The notes beneath the pieces are model-generated. The model was not told the DNA's origin and made no database searches. It saw only the letters and a list, made by a program, of their open reading frames with translations. From contig NZ_LR026975.1 in assembly GCF_900603025.1 (NCBI RefSeq), positions 558,001 to 622,000 of the forward strand: a DNA stretch of 64,000 nucleotides. Direction: 5' to 3'. This stretch comes from Mycolicibacterium hassiacum DSM 44199 (GTDB taxonomy: Bacteria > Actinomycetota > Actinomycetes > Mycobacteriales > Mycobacteriaceae). Positions within the stretch are counted from its first letter, which is position 1; each line of letters starts with the position of its first letter. Of this stretch, positions 7,673-19,580 are shown piece after piece. Made by a program: the position numbers and the translations under genes.

Positions 7673-8603
7673 CGCTGAACCTCCTCAGATGCGAGCGGAC
7701 TTCAGCCGGGTCCGTTGTCTCCGACCTCACAATCGACTCCACCGGAGCTGACGGACCGGACCAACTTCCGGTAGCACCCGAATCGGAAACTTCCGGTTCG
7801 TTGTGCGCATCCGGTTCCTCAGCGTGTGCTGAGTCGTCGTGATCACCGGCCGGGGGATCGATGGTCTCGTTGCCGAATGGCTCGGCATGCTCATCACGCA
7901 CTGGGTCGAGCTCTGCAGCGCCGGTTCGCTCATGCTCGTCCGGGGCGGGTGCGCCTTCTCCCGTGGGTACCGATGGCTGCTCACCATCTGGTGATGGTGG
8001 GCCTTCCGGGGATGGCGTTCCGCGCGAACCGGACTGGGCGCCTTGGGCGATGCCGGCCACGCCCTGCGCAATCCCCAGCCCGGCCTGGGCCAGCCCGCCA
8101 GCCAACTGGGCCGCACCCTGAGCGGCAGCGCCGACCGCCTGACCGCCGAGTTGCGCCGCGGAGGTGCCGAGACCCATCGCTGCCGCCAAGGTCTCGGCAC
8201 CGCCTGCGGTGGTGCCTGCCGGCGCGGGCGATGTCTGCGCTGCCGACATGGCCGGTAGCGAGGACCCCGGTGCCGCCGCCGGCCCGGTGGGTCCACCGGC
8301 GCCGGGCTGGAATGATGCGGAAACGGCCCCTGCTGCGTGCTCATCGGTGCGGGTGTAGCTTTCGGCCGCCGCCTTCAGCGACTCCGACATCGACCACAGG
8401 CCCTGGATGACCTGACCGGCCCCGCTGTGCCAGTTGTCCCACTGCTCCGAATACGCAGACGCCGCACCGCCTTTCCAGCCGGACCCGAGCAGATTCCCAA
8501 CCGTGAGGTGTACCTCGGACAGCACGTTCTGCAGGCGCTGAGCGGCGTCGGCAAGTGTGGTCGACGCCGAGCGCAGTTCTGAGGTAACAACTTCCAGTGA
8601 CAT
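7662..8603 (-). CDS. WXG100-domain protein with long Gly/Ala/Pro-rich C-terminal region
   Basis: Residues 1-100 form a WXG100 domain with the turn in LLGSGWKGGAAS. The remaining 210 residues are low-complexity: an Ala/Gly-rich helical stretch with AAQGAAQLAGG-type repeats (about 135-190), then an acidic Pro/Glu/Asp-rich tail. It is the first gene of the toxin operon on the minus strand. A long tail after the WXG100 domain is common for partners of large type VII substrates. ATG at 8603 was chosen because the domain begins at once (MSLEVVTSELRSASTTLADA). The frame is intact. Confidence 0.85.
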   Translation of the reverse strand: MSLEVVTSELRSASTTLADAAQRLQNVLSEVHLTVGNLLGSGWKGGAASAYSEQWDNWHSGAGQVIQGLWSMSESLKAAAESYTRTDEHAAGAVSASFQPGAGGPTGPAAAPGSSLPAMSAAQTSPAPAGTTAGGAETLAAAMGLGTSAAQLGGQAVGAAAQGAAQLAGGLAQAGLGIAQGVAGIAQGAQSGSRGTPSPEGPPSPDGEQPSVPTGEGAPAPDEHERTGAAELDPVRDEHAEPFGNETIDPPAGDHDDSAHAEEPDAHNEPEVSDSGATGSWSGPSAPVESIVRSETTDPAEVRSHLRRFSDVG

Positions 8604-9162
8604 TCCCGCCCACGAACACTTGATCAGTAACCGATTGCTCGACTACCAACCTATGGCAGGAAAAGGAGGCCTCCGTGCACTAATTTCGCCGCACCGCTGC
8701 CCGCGGGAACGAAAGCGCCGAAACGGCGGACATGTACGCAGCGCCGAACGCCAAAGAGCTTGGTAATCGAAGCGTATCGGCGAACAAACATGGACAGCCG
8801 GTCACTCGAGACTGGCCCGGCTTCGCTGGGTGTGGCCCTTTCGGCGCACACCGCGTCCTCGGACGATGTCGACGGGCTCTCCCTCACCGTCGGTAACGCG
8901 ATGGAAGGTGCGTTGTTGTCTCGGTGACCGGCTTCCGAATCGATCATGACACGACCGCGGTGGCCCCGATCGCACGAACTTCTCGACGCCATCGCCGAGG
9001 TCTCGGGTATGCGCCGATGATGGGCACCGACCGGCCGGGACGAGGTGAGCTGCGGCGACGCGCGCGTCGGGCGGCGCGGGGCCGGGGGATGGAACCGGGA
9101 TGTCGACCGGCACCTGCTGTCGCACACGTCAACGAGTCACTTGCACCGATTACGCTGCGGTA
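8604..9162. other. Gene-poor interval between the toxin island and tmk
   Basis: This 559-base gap has no ORF I can assign. It should hold the promoter of the WXG100 operon on the minus strand and the tmk upstream region. A 45-codon plus-strand frame (8790-8927) and a shorter one near 8946 look faintly coding but match nothing I know, and may be remnants of a displaced gene. In M. tuberculosis, as I recall, sahH precedes tmk, so this is where synteny breaks. Confidence 0.5.
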
Positions 9163-9813
9163 GTGCTCATCGCGATCGAGGGCGTGGACGGTGCGGGCAA
9201 GCGCACACTGACCGATGGGCTGCGTGCCGTCTTCGAGGCCCGCGGCAAGTCCGTCGCCAACCTGGCGTTCCCGCGTTACGGCCGGTCGATCACCGCCGAC
9301 CTCGCCGCCGAGGCCCTGCACGGGCGCCACGGCGATCTCGCGGAGAGCGTGTACGCGATGGCGGTGCTGTTCGCTCTCGACCGGGCGGGGGCGCGTGACC
9401 ACATCACCGAACTGCTCGCCGGCCATGACGTCGTGATCCTCGACCGCTACGTCGCCTCCAACGCCGCCTACAGCGCCGCGCGTCTGCGCCAGGGCGCCGA
9501 CGGGGAGGTCGTCGCATGGGTGCAGGAACTGGAGTTCGGCCGATTCGGGCTGCCCCACCCGGACCGGCAGATCCTGCTCAGCGTGCCGACCGAACTGGCC
9601 GCCCAGCGAGCGGTACGGCGCGCCCAACAGGAGGCCGACCGGGCCCGCGACGCCTACGAGCGCGACGACGGTCTGCAGCGCCGGACCGCCGAGGTGTACG
9701 CCGGGCTGGCCGCGGCCGGCTGGGGCGGGCCGTGGACCGTCGCCGGGCCCGACGCCGACCCCGCCGCGCTGGCCGCCGAGCTGCTCGACTCCGGGGGAAC
9801 GCATCGGCACTGA
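9163..9813 (+). CDS. tmk: Thymidylate kinase
   Basis: It phosphorylates dTMP to dTDP with ATP, an essential step of dTTP synthesis in the cytosol. The 216-residue protein closely matches M. tuberculosis Tmk (214). It begins VLIAIEGVDGAGKRTL with the P-loop at residues 7-14, carries FPRYG for substrate binding and DRYVASNAAYSAARL, the DR(Y/H) motif with the mycobacterial Asn-Ala-Ala-Tyr segment. The GTG at 9163 was chosen because the conserved N-terminus starts there. It lies 132 bases upstream of mtrA in the same direction, as in other mycobacteria. Confidence 0.95.
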   Translation: MLIAIEGVDGAGKRTLTDGLRAVFEARGKSVANLAFPRYGRSITADLAAEALHGRHGDLAESVYAMAVLFALDRAGARDHITELLAGHDVVILDRYVASNAAYSAARLRQGADGEVVAWVQELEFGRFGLPHPDRQILLSVPTELAAQRAVRRAQQEADRARDAYERDDGLQRRTAEVYAGLAAAGWGGPWTVAGPDADPAALAAELLDSGGTHRH

Positions 9814-9945
9814 AAGCCGCCGCCCGGCGGTCGGGTTTTCTCGCCGGATTGCAGGTCGGAAACCGTGCCGAACCACTAACCTGGGGCATTTCGTGCGCAA
9901 AACACCCCGTGTGGTACCCGGGTTTTGTCGCGATTCGATGACACC

Positions 9946-10632
9946 ATGGTCACCATGAGGCAGAGGATTCTGGTCGTCGATGACGACCCGTCGCTGGCCG
10001 AGATGCTCACCATCGTGCTGCGCGGGGAAGGCTTCGACACTGCGGTCGTCGGCGACGGCAGCCAGGCACTCTCAGCGGTGCGGGAGCTGCGGCCCGATCT
10101 GGTGCTGCTGGATCTGATGCTGCCGGGGATGAACGGCATCGACGTCTGCCGTGCGATCCGCGCCGACTCCGGGGTGCCGATCGTCATGCTGACCGCCAAG
10201 AGTGACACCGTCGACGTCGTGCTCGGGCTGGAATCCGGTGCCGACGACTACGTGGTCAAACCGTTCAAGCCCAAGGAGCTGGTCGCCCGGGTCCGGGCGC
10301 GGCTGCGCCGCAACGACGACGAACCCGCCGAAATCCTCACCATCGGCGATGTCGAGATCGACGTGCCCGCCCACAAGGTGACCCGCAACGGTGAGCAGAT
10401 CTCGCTGACACCGTTGGAGTTCGACCTGCTCGTGGCCTTGGCGCGGAAACCGCGGCAGGTGTTTACTCGTGATGTGCTTCTCGAACAGGTGTGGGGGTAC
10501 CGCCACCCCGCCGACACCCGTTTGGTGAACGTGCATGTCCAACGATTGCGGGCCAAGGTCGAGAAGGACCCGGAGAACCCGCAGGTGGTGCTGACTGTTC
10601 GAGGAGTGGGCTACAAGGCCGGGCCGCCGTGA
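9946..10632 (+). CDS. mtrA: DNA-binding response regulator MtrA
   Basis: This is an essential OmpR-type regulator of cell division, envelope and oriC-linked functions, phosphorylated by MtrB. At 228 residues it has the same length as the M. tuberculosis protein. The receiver domain (1-120) has the acidic pair in VVDDDPS, phospho-acceptor Asp56 in LVLLDLMLPGMNG and Lys in VKPFKPKE. The winged-helix domain ends GVGYKAGPP. ATG at 9946 was chosen over the upstream frame start at 9925 to match the known length. mtrB follows after 127 bases. Confidence 0.97.
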   Translation: MVTMRQRILVVDDDPSLAEMLTIVLRGEGFDTAVVGDGSQALSAVRELRPDLVLLDLMLPGMNGIDVCRAIRADSGVPIVMLTAKSDTVDVVLGLESGADDYVVKPFKPKELVARVRARLRRNDDEPAEILTIGDVEIDVPAHKVTRNGEQISLTPLEFDLLVALARKPRQVFTRDVLLEQVWGYRHPADTRLVNVHVQRLRAKVEKDPENPQVVLTVRGVGYKAGPP

Positions 10633-10759
10633 TCCGGACCGCTCCCGCGGTCGGCGTGACGTCGACCGCTGCAGCGGTCGACAGGAAACACCCCACCCGG
10701 CGCCGGCCTGAGCCCGGCCGCCGGGCGGTCCGTGCTGAGTTCACCCGCCGGTGGCCGCG

Positions 10760-12397
10760 ATGATCCTCGGCCCACGGCGACGAATTCATCGGCGATCGGG
10801 TCCGCTGCTGCGCGGGCTCAGCGCCCTCGGGCGGGCGCTGAGCCTGATCTGGCGGCGCTCGCTGCAGCTGCGCGTCGTCACCCTGACCCTCGGGCTCTCG
10901 GCGGCGGTGATCCTGGTGCTCGGGTTCGTGCTCACCAGCCAGATCACCGACCGGATCCTCGACGTCAAGGTGCGGGCGGCCATCGAGGAGATCGACCGGG
11001 CCCGCACTACGGTCAGCGGCATCGTCGGCGGTGAGGAGGCCCGCTCGCTCGACAGCAGCCTGCAGCTGGCACGCAACACCCTTATCGACCGCACCGCCGC
11101 GACCAGTCCCGGGCTGGCCAGCGCGTTCGACGCGGTGCTGCTGGTGCCCGGCGACGGTCCGCGCGCCGCGACCGCGGCCGGGCCGGCCCAGCAGATCCCC
11201 GAGACGCTGCGCGACTTCGTCAAGGCCGGCCAGGTCAGCTACCAGTACGCGACTGTGCACACCGAGGGGTTCGAGGGCCCGGCGCTGATCATCGGCAGCC
11301 CGACCACCTCCTCGGTGAGCAACCTCGAGCTCTACCTGATCTTCCCGCTGCACAACGAGGAGGCCACGATCGCGCTGGTGCGCGGCACCATGGCCACCGG
11401 CGGCGTGGTGCTGCTCGGGTTGCTGGCGGTGATCTCGCTGCTGGTGGCGCGCCAGATCGTGCTGCCGGTGCGGTCGGCTTCGCGGATCGCCGAACGGTTC
11501 GCCGAGGGCCACCTCGACGAGCGGATGCCGGTGCGCGGTGAGGACGACATGGCGCGGCTGGCGGTGTCGTTCAACGACATGGCCGAGAGCCTGCACCGCC
11601 AGATCACCCAGCTCGAGGAGTTCGGCAACCTGCAGCGGCGGTTCACCTCCGACGTCAGCCACGAGCTGCGCACCCCGCTGACCACGGTGCGCATGGCCGC
11701 CGACCTGATCCACGACCACAGCGAGGAGCTCGACCCGGCGCTGCGCCGGTCGATCGAGCTGATGGTCAGCGAACTCGACCGGTTCGAGTCGCTGCTCAAC
11801 GACCTGCTCGAGATCTCCCGCCACGACGCCGGGGTGGCCGAGTTGGCGGTGGAGTCGGTGGACCTGCGCTCGACGGTGCAGCACGCGCTCGACAACGTCG
11901 GACACCTGGCCGCCGACGCCAACGTGGAACTGATCGTCGAGATGCCCGACCGCGAGGTGATCGCCGAGGTGGACCCGCGCCGGGTGGAACGGATCCTGCG
12001 CAACCTCATCGCCAACGCCATCGACCACGCCGAGCGCAAGCCGGTGCGGATCCGGATGGCGGCCGACGAGGACACCGTCGCGGTCACCGTGCGCGACTAC
12101 GGGGTGGGCCTGCGGCCGGGTGAGGAGAAGCTGGTGTTCAGCCGGTTCTGGCGATCGGATCCGTCCCGGGTGCGCCGCTCCGGCGGCACCGGTCTCGGGC
12201 TGGCGATCAGCCTGGAGGACGCGCGGCTGCATCAGGGCCGGCTGGAGGCCTGGGGCGAGCCCGGCAAGGGCGCCTGCTTCCGGCTCACCCTGCCGCTGGT
12301 GCGCGGACACAAGGTGACCACCAGCCCATTGCCGCTCAAACCCATTGAGCCCGACCTTCCCCCGCAACGCTCGACCCGGGAACCGGAGAACGTATGA
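10760..12397 (+). CDS. mtrB: Sensor histidine kinase MtrB
   Basis: This membrane kinase senses envelope and division status and phosphorylates MtrA. The order is a short basic N-terminus, TM1 ([20 protein letters not shown], about 35-60), an extracytoplasmic domain, TM2 (about 210-232), HAMP, the dimerisation helix with phospho-His301 in [12 protein letters not shown], and the ATPase domain with N-box [17 protein letters not shown] and [10 protein letters not shown]. Length 545 from ATG 10760 (MILGPRRR, matching the family start); GTG at 10751 is an alternative. The stop overlaps the lpqB start (ATGA), so expression is coupled. Confidence 0.96.
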   Translation: MILGPRRRIHRRSGPLLRGLSALGRALSLIWRRSLQLRVVTLTLGLSAAVILVLGFVLTSQITDRILDVKVRAAIEEIDRARTTVSGIVGGEEARSLDSSLQLARNTLIDRTAATSPGLASAFDAVLLVPGDGPRAATAAGPAQQIPETLRDFVKAGQVSYQYATVHTEGFEGPALIIGSPTTSSVSNLELYLIFPLHNEEATIALVRGTMATGGVVLLGLLAVISLLVARQIVLPVRSASRIAERFAEGHLDERMPVRGEDDMARLAVSFNDMAESLHRQITQLEEFGNLQRRFTSDVSHELRTPLTTVRMAADLIHDHSEELDPALRRSIELMVSELDRFESLLNDLLEISRHDAGVAELAVESVDLRSTVQHALDNVGHLAADANVELIVEMPDREVIAEVDPRRVERILRNLIANAIDHAERKPVRIRMAADEDTVAVTVRDYGVGLRPGEEKLVFSRFWRSDPSRVRRSGGTGLGLAISLEDARLHQGRLEAWGEPGKGACFRLTLPLVRGHKVTTSPLPLKPIEPDLPPQRSTREPENV

Positions 12398-14151
12398 AAC
12401 GGGTGCTGGTAGCCGCCTGGCTGCTGGTGTTCGCGCTCGCCGGCTGCGCCGGTGTGCCGAGTTCGTCGTCGCCGCAGGCGATCGGCACGGTGGTGCGGCC
12501 GGCTCCGCCGAGCCTGCCCAAGCCGACCCCCGGTATGGAGCCGGACGTTCTGCTGCGCGAATTCCTCAAAGCCACAGCAGATCCCGCCAACCGGCACCTG
12601 GCGGCCAGGCAGTTCCTCACCGAATCCGCTTCGCGCGACTGGGATGACGCCGGCAGCGCCTTGTTGATCGACAATGTGGTGTTCGTCGAGAACCGCCAGC
12701 CCAACCGGGTCTCGGTGCAGATGCGCGCCGATATCCTCGGATCGCTTTCGGATCTCGGTGTTTTCGAGACCGGTGATGGTCCGCTACCGGATCCGGGACC
12801 GATCGAGTTGGTCAAGACGCCCGAGGGCTGGCGCATCGACCGACTACCCAACGGGGTGTTCCTGGACTGGCAGCAGTTCCAGGCCACCTACAAGCGCTAC
12901 ACGCTCTACTTCGTCGACCCGACCGGGCAGACCATGGTGCCCGACCCGCGTTATGTCGCGGTGTCCGACCCCGACCAGCTGGCCACCGAACTGGTCAGCA
13001 AGCTCATCACCGGGCCGCGCCCGGAGATGGCCAACGCGGTGCGCAACCTGCTCGGGCCGCCGCTGAAACTGCGCGGACCGGTGACCCGCGCCGACGGCGG
13101 CAAGACCGGGGTCGGACGCGGCTACGGCGGGGCCCGCATCGACCTGGACAACGTGTCGACCACCGACCCGCACAGCCGTCAACTCCTTGCCGCACAGATC
13201 ATTTGGACGCTGTCGCGGGCCGGGGTGAACGGCCCGTACGTGATCAACGCCGACGGCGCCCCGCTCGACGATCGGTTCGCCGACGGCTGGGAGACCTCCG
13301 ACGTGGCGGCCACCGATCCCGGTGCGGCATCGGGCGCGGCCGCCGGGTTGCACGCGCTGGTGGGCGGATCGCTGGTGTCACTGGAAGGCCAGGACGCCCC
13401 CCGGGTGCGGGGCGCGTTCGGCCAATTACCCAACCAGACCGCGGCCTCGGTGTCGCGCACCGGTCAGGAGGTGGCGTCGGTGGTGACGCTGCGCCCGGGC
13501 GCCCCGGACATGGCCGCGGAGCTGTGGGTGGGCCCGCTGGGTGGTCAGGCCGCGAAGGTGCTGGAGGCGCACACCTTGTCGCGGCCGAGCTGGGCGCTCG
13601 ACGCCGCGGTGTGGGTCGTCGTCGACGGCAACAACGTGGTACGCGTCATCCAGGACGCCTCCGGGCAGCCGGCCCGTATCCCGGTCGACTCCACACAGGT
13701 GGCCGCGAAGTTCCCGGGCGCGATCACCGAACTGCAGCTGTCCCGTGACGGCACCCGCGCGGCGATGGTCATCGACGGGCTGGTCATCCTCGCCAGCGTC
13801 GCCGAGACCCCCGGCGGCGGCTACGCGCTGACCCATCCCCGCCGGCTCGGCTACGGCCTGCAGAACTCCGTGGTGTCGCTGTCCTGGCGCACCGGTGACG
13901 ACATCGTGGTGACCCGCAACAACCCCGAGCATCCGGTGTCCTACGTCAACCTCGACGGCGTCAACTCCGACGCGCCCAGCCGAAACCTGCTGATGCCGGT
14001 CACCGTGGTGGCGGCCAACCCGTCGACGGTCTACGTCGCCGACGACCGCGGCGTGCTGCAACTCTCCGGCGCCGCCGCCGAGGACAACCCGGCCTGGGCC
14101 GAGGTGCGGCCGCTGATGGTGCGCGGCGCCATCCCGGTGCTGCCCGGCTGA
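12394..14151 (+). CDS. lpqB: Lipoprotein LpqB, modulator of MtrB
   Basis: This lipoprotein interacts with the extracytoplasmic part of MtrB and influences MtrA phosphorylation and cell division. The N-terminus is a lipoprotein signal with lipobox LAGC (Cys18). A GerMN-like domain follows, then a beta-propeller-like C-terminal half ([18 protein letters not shown]). The 585-residue length equals that of homologues (about 583). The start overlaps the mtrB stop by 4 bases, completing the conserved mtrA-mtrB-lpqB operon. Confidence 0.95.
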   Translation: MKRVLVAAWLLVFALAGCAGVPSSSSPQAIGTVVRPAPPSLPKPTPGMEPDVLLREFLKATADPANRHLAARQFLTESASRDWDDAGSALLIDNVVFVENRQPNRVSVQMRADILGSLSDLGVFETGDGPLPDPGPIELVKTPEGWRIDRLPNGVFLDWQQFQATYKRYTLYFVDPTGQTMVPDPRYVAVSDPDQLATELVSKLITGPRPEMANAVRNLLGPPLKLRGPVTRADGGKTGVGRGYGGARIDLDNVSTTDPHSRQLLAAQIIWTLSRAGVNGPYVINADGAPLDDRFADGWETSDVAATDPGAASGAAAGLHALVGGSLVSLEGQDAPRVRGAFGQLPNQTAASVSRTGQEVASVVTLRPGAPDMAAELWVGPLGGQAAKVLEAHTLSRPSWALDAAVWVVVDGNNVVRVIQDASGQPARIPVDSTQVAAKFPGAITELQLSRDGTRAAMVIDGLVILASVAETPGGGYALTHPRRLGYGLQNSVVSLSWRTGDDIVVTRNNPEHPVSYVNLDGVNSDAPSRNLLMPVTVVAANPSTVYVADDRGVLQLSGAAAEDNPAWAEVRPLMVRGAIPVLPG

Positions 14152-14228
14152 GCCGGCGCCAGCCGCGAGCCGACACCATTACACCCGACCCCGGGCGGCT
14201 TGTCGCCCGCCGCTGCGACACTGCCCGC

Positions 14229-14858
14229 GTGCTGGACCTGGTTCTGCCGCAGCAGTGCGGCGGCTGTGGCGCGCCCGCGACACCGTGGTGCGCCGACTGC
14301 GCCCGGGCGCTGGCGGTGCGACCCGACGAACCGCATCTGGTCACCCCGCGGCTGGATCCCGGTGTGCCGGTGTTCGCGCTGGGCCGCTACAACGGTCCGC
14401 GCCGGCGGGCCGTCGTCGCGGTGAAGGAGCACGGCCGCGCCGACCTGATCGGACCGCTGGCCTCCGCCCTGCGGGGCGGGTTGCGCAGGCTGTGGGAGTG
14501 GGGGATCGTCGCCCCGCCGCTGACCGTCGTGCCCGCACCCACCCGCCGGTGGGCGGCGCGGCGCCGCGGCGGGGACCCGGTGACCCGAATGGCGGTGGCC
14601 GCGGCCGGCGACACGCCGGGGTTCGCCGTGGTGCCGGCGCTGCGCACTCGGGCCCTGGTGGCCGACTCGGTCGGACTGTCCACCGCCGGGCGGCAGCGCA
14701 ACATTGCCGGACGGGTCCGGCTGATCCGCCCGGTGGCCGGGGATCTGCTGCTGGTCGACGACATCGTCACCACCGGCGCCACCGCCACCGAGTCGGTCCG
14801 TGTCCTGCGCGCGGCGGGCGCGTCCGTCGTGGCGATCTTGACGATCGCGGCGGCCTGA
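14229..14858 (+). CDS. ComF-like phosphoribosyltransferase-fold protein (Rv3242c-type)
   Basis: The 209-residue protein has an N-terminal CxxC...CxxC zinc-ribbon (CGGCGAP, WCADCA) and a type I phosphoribosyltransferase fold with the PRPP loop LLVDDIVTTGATATES near residue 180. ComF proteins act in DNA uptake in naturally competent bacteria; in mycobacteria the role and substrate are unknown. GTG at 14229 gives the family start MLDLVLPQQCGGCG. It follows lpqB by 77 bases in the same direction, the conserved mycobacterial order. Confidence 0.88.
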   Translation: MLDLVLPQQCGGCGAPATPWCADCARALAVRPDEPHLVTPRLDPGVPVFALGRYNGPRRRAVVAVKEHGRADLIGPLASALRGGLRRLWEWGIVAPPLTVVPAPTRRWAARRRGGDPVTRMAVAAAGDTPGFAVVPALRTRALVADSVGLSTAGRQRNIAGRVRLIRPVAGDLLLVDDIVTTGATATESVRVLRAAGASVVAILTIAAA

Positions 14859-15110
14859 GACCGGTCGCGACATGCAGGTGCTCGGAATCGCTGGCATAGT
14901 GGCGAATCTCGGGCTACCGTCGGCATCAGACACCGTGATTTGCCACGGCGGCGCCCTCGGTGGTGCCGACATCGCCACCCAGCGGTAGGAGGTGATAGTT
15001 CGACACCTTGCACCGGCGGGCGGCAGGAGAGCGGAGCGGCCCGCGGTGCGTGACAGATGTAAGCCGGGCACGCCTGAGCGTGCGACTCCGACAGAAACGA
15101 GATGCCAAGC

Positions 15111-15791
15111 ATGTCACGCCAATCCGTTGACACGAACAGCACCATGGTCGTCGAGGACAGCAAGTCCGAAACCGAATCTCAGCGTCGCCCGCGCGCCGAG
15201 GTTTCTGTGACCGGCCGCAACGTTGAGATTCCCGACCATTTCCGCATCTACGTCGCAGAGAAACTGTCGCGCCTAGAGCGTTTCGACCGGACCATTTACC
15301 TGTTTGACGTCGAACTGAACCACGAACGCAACAGACGACAACGCAAGATCTGTCAACGCGTCGAGATCACCGCCCGCGGACGCGGTCCCGTCGTGCGCGG
15401 TGAGGCGTGCGCCGACAGTTTCTACGCCGCATTCGAGACGGCCGTCGACAAGTTGGAGAGCCGGTTGCGGCGTGCCAACGACCGCCGCAAGATCCACTAC
15501 GGGGACAAGACCCCGGTGTCGGTGGCCGAGGCCACCGCGGCGGCGGTCAACACCGACCGCGCGACCGATGTCGAGACCACCTTCGAGAACGTGCCGCTCG
15601 ATGATCATGAACCCGGCCGGATCGTGCGGATCAAGGAGCACCCGGCCACCCCCATGACCGTCGACGACGCGCTGTCACAGATGGAACTCGTCGGCCACGA
15701 CTTCTTCCTGTTCCACGACAAGGAGACCGACAAGCCCAGCGTGGTCTACCGGCGCCACGCCTACGACTACGGTCTCATTCGGCTCGCTTGA
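15111..15791 (+). CDS. hpf: Long-form ribosome hibernation promoting factor (Rv3241c-type)
   Basis: It binds the 30S subunit in stationary phase and promotes inactive ribosomes. Residues 25-130 form the HPF/YfiA domain (VTGRNVEIPDHFRIYVAEKL, ANDRRKIH) and residues 165-225 the C-terminal dimerisation domain of the long form (VRIKEHPATPMTVDDAL, MELVGHDFFLF, VVYRRHAYDYGLI). The total of 226 residues fits. ATG at 15111 is preferred; ATG at 15102 is in frame three codons earlier. The last codons and stop lie in the first copy of a 27-bp tandem repeat. The 252 bases upstream hold no other gene and probably contain its promoter. Confidence 0.93.
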   Translation: MSRQSVDTNSTMVVEDSKSETESQRRPRAEVSVTGRNVEIPDHFRIYVAEKLSRLERFDRTIYLFDVELNHERNRRQRKICQRVEITARGRGPVVRGEACADSFYAAFETAVDKLESRLRRANDRRKIHYGDKTPVSVAEATAAAVNTDRATDVETTFENVPLDDHEPGRIVRIKEHPATPMTVDDALSQMELVGHDFFLFHDKETDKPSVVYRRHAYDYGLIRLA

Positions 15792-15850
15792 GCCGGGGGT
15801 CTCATTCGGCTCGCTTGAGCCGGGGGCCCGATTCGGCCCGCCCGAGCGGG
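15771..15850. repeat. 27-bp tandem repeat over the hpf stop codon
   Basis: Two perfect 27-base copies (15771-15797 and 15798-15824) are followed by a degenerate third. Each contains GGCTCGCTTGAGCC, a 5-bp stem with a GCTT loop, so the transcript would carry successive small hairpins. The first copy includes the hpf TGA. It may act in termination or mRNA stability. Confidence 0.85.
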
Positions 15851-16054
15851 AGAGCCGACGGGCCGGCGCGAGGACAGGCTGGGCCGTGGCGGCCGCGCGC
15901 GGCCGCTACGGCCCGAACCCGTGGCCAGCACAGTGGCCACCGCGGCTTTGCCGCGGCGCCGATCGGCTCGCCGCGGTCGGGCCGGGGGTAGCCGGTTGTC
16001 GCCTACCATGGGTGGAGCTTTCAGAGAAGACTCCCAACCCATAGGGGAACTAGC

Positions 16055-18862
<2,808 letters not shown>

Positions 18863-18875
18863 CCCGGACGGCTGG

Positions 18876-19457
18876 TCAGCCGATCTGCAGCGCCACGATG
18901 CGCCAGCGGTCGTCGACCAGCTCGATCCGGGCGGCTACGGCGCGCAACCGGCCCCCGCGGCTGTAGACACCGAACACCTCGGCGCCGGTGACGTCCGCAC
19001 TGTCGACCGGACGCAGCCGGATGCGGCGCAGCGTGGCCGCGGCCGGGTGCGCCACCCGGGTCAGTGCGATCACCCCGTCGATCAGCGGCGGCGCCAGCAG
19101 CGGCTGTAGCTGCGCGACCGGGCGGCGCCGGTCGATCACCTCGAACACCCGGCGCAGCGCGGACTCGGCGAACATCGCGGCGGCGCGGGGCAGGACCGGC
19201 GCCGCGCTGACCTGAGCACCCCGGGGCCGGGCCGCGCCGGGGTGCGGGGCCCGCAGCGGGCGCGGGGCGCGGTGCGGTGACGGTTTGGGGTGCAGCGCCG
19301 GTTTGGACCGACACACCCCCATCCCGACCGGTGCGGGCTCATAGTCGGCAACGGGGGTGACGAGCGCGGGACGGTCCGAGGGGGGTGATGGGGGCACAAT
19401 CCTCTCCAGCAGGTCGTCGGGTCGGACGGGGCGCCTGCTGGAGAGTGGCAGACACAC
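18876..19457 (-). CDS. Rv3235-family alanine/arginine/proline-rich protein
   Basis: This 193-residue protein has a Pro/Arg-rich N-terminal half and a compact C-terminal domain (residues 95-193, FAESALRRVFEVIDRRRPVAQL, RLRPVDSADVTGAEVFGVY, RWRIVALQIG). That domain resembles the conserved mycobacterial Rv3235-like family of unknown function. It lies convergent with secA1 (14-base gap) and its 5' end faces tgs3. The translation start (GTG 19457) is uncertain because the N-terminal region is low complexity. No signal peptide or membrane segment is seen. Confidence 0.8.
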   Translation of the reverse strand: MCLPLSSRRPVRPDDLLERIVPPSPPSDRPALVTPVADYEPAPVGMGVCRSKPALHPKPSPHRAPRPLRAPHPGAARPRGAQVSAAPVLPRAAAMFAESALRRVFEVIDRRRPVAQLQPLLAPPLIDGVIALTRVAHPAAATLRRIRLRPVDSADVTGAEVFGVYSRGGRLRAVAARIELVDDRWRIVALQIG

Positions 19458-19580
19458 TTATCATCGCATGGTTTAGCAGGCGCCCCGCGCACCTGTGCTG
19501 CGCGGTTGCCGGTGCGGCCGTTACCGTTGCGAAGTTCGCAGGGTGGGTCGGGGCCGCTGGTGTCGTCGGGGAGGAGAGCT

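Noticed and set aside
8790..8927. A 45-codon plus-strand ORF (MDSRSLETGPASLGVALS...)
   Set aside because: The composition is plausible, but there is no ribosome site, no recognised homologue and no conserved neighbour. It is recorded as a possible remnant only.
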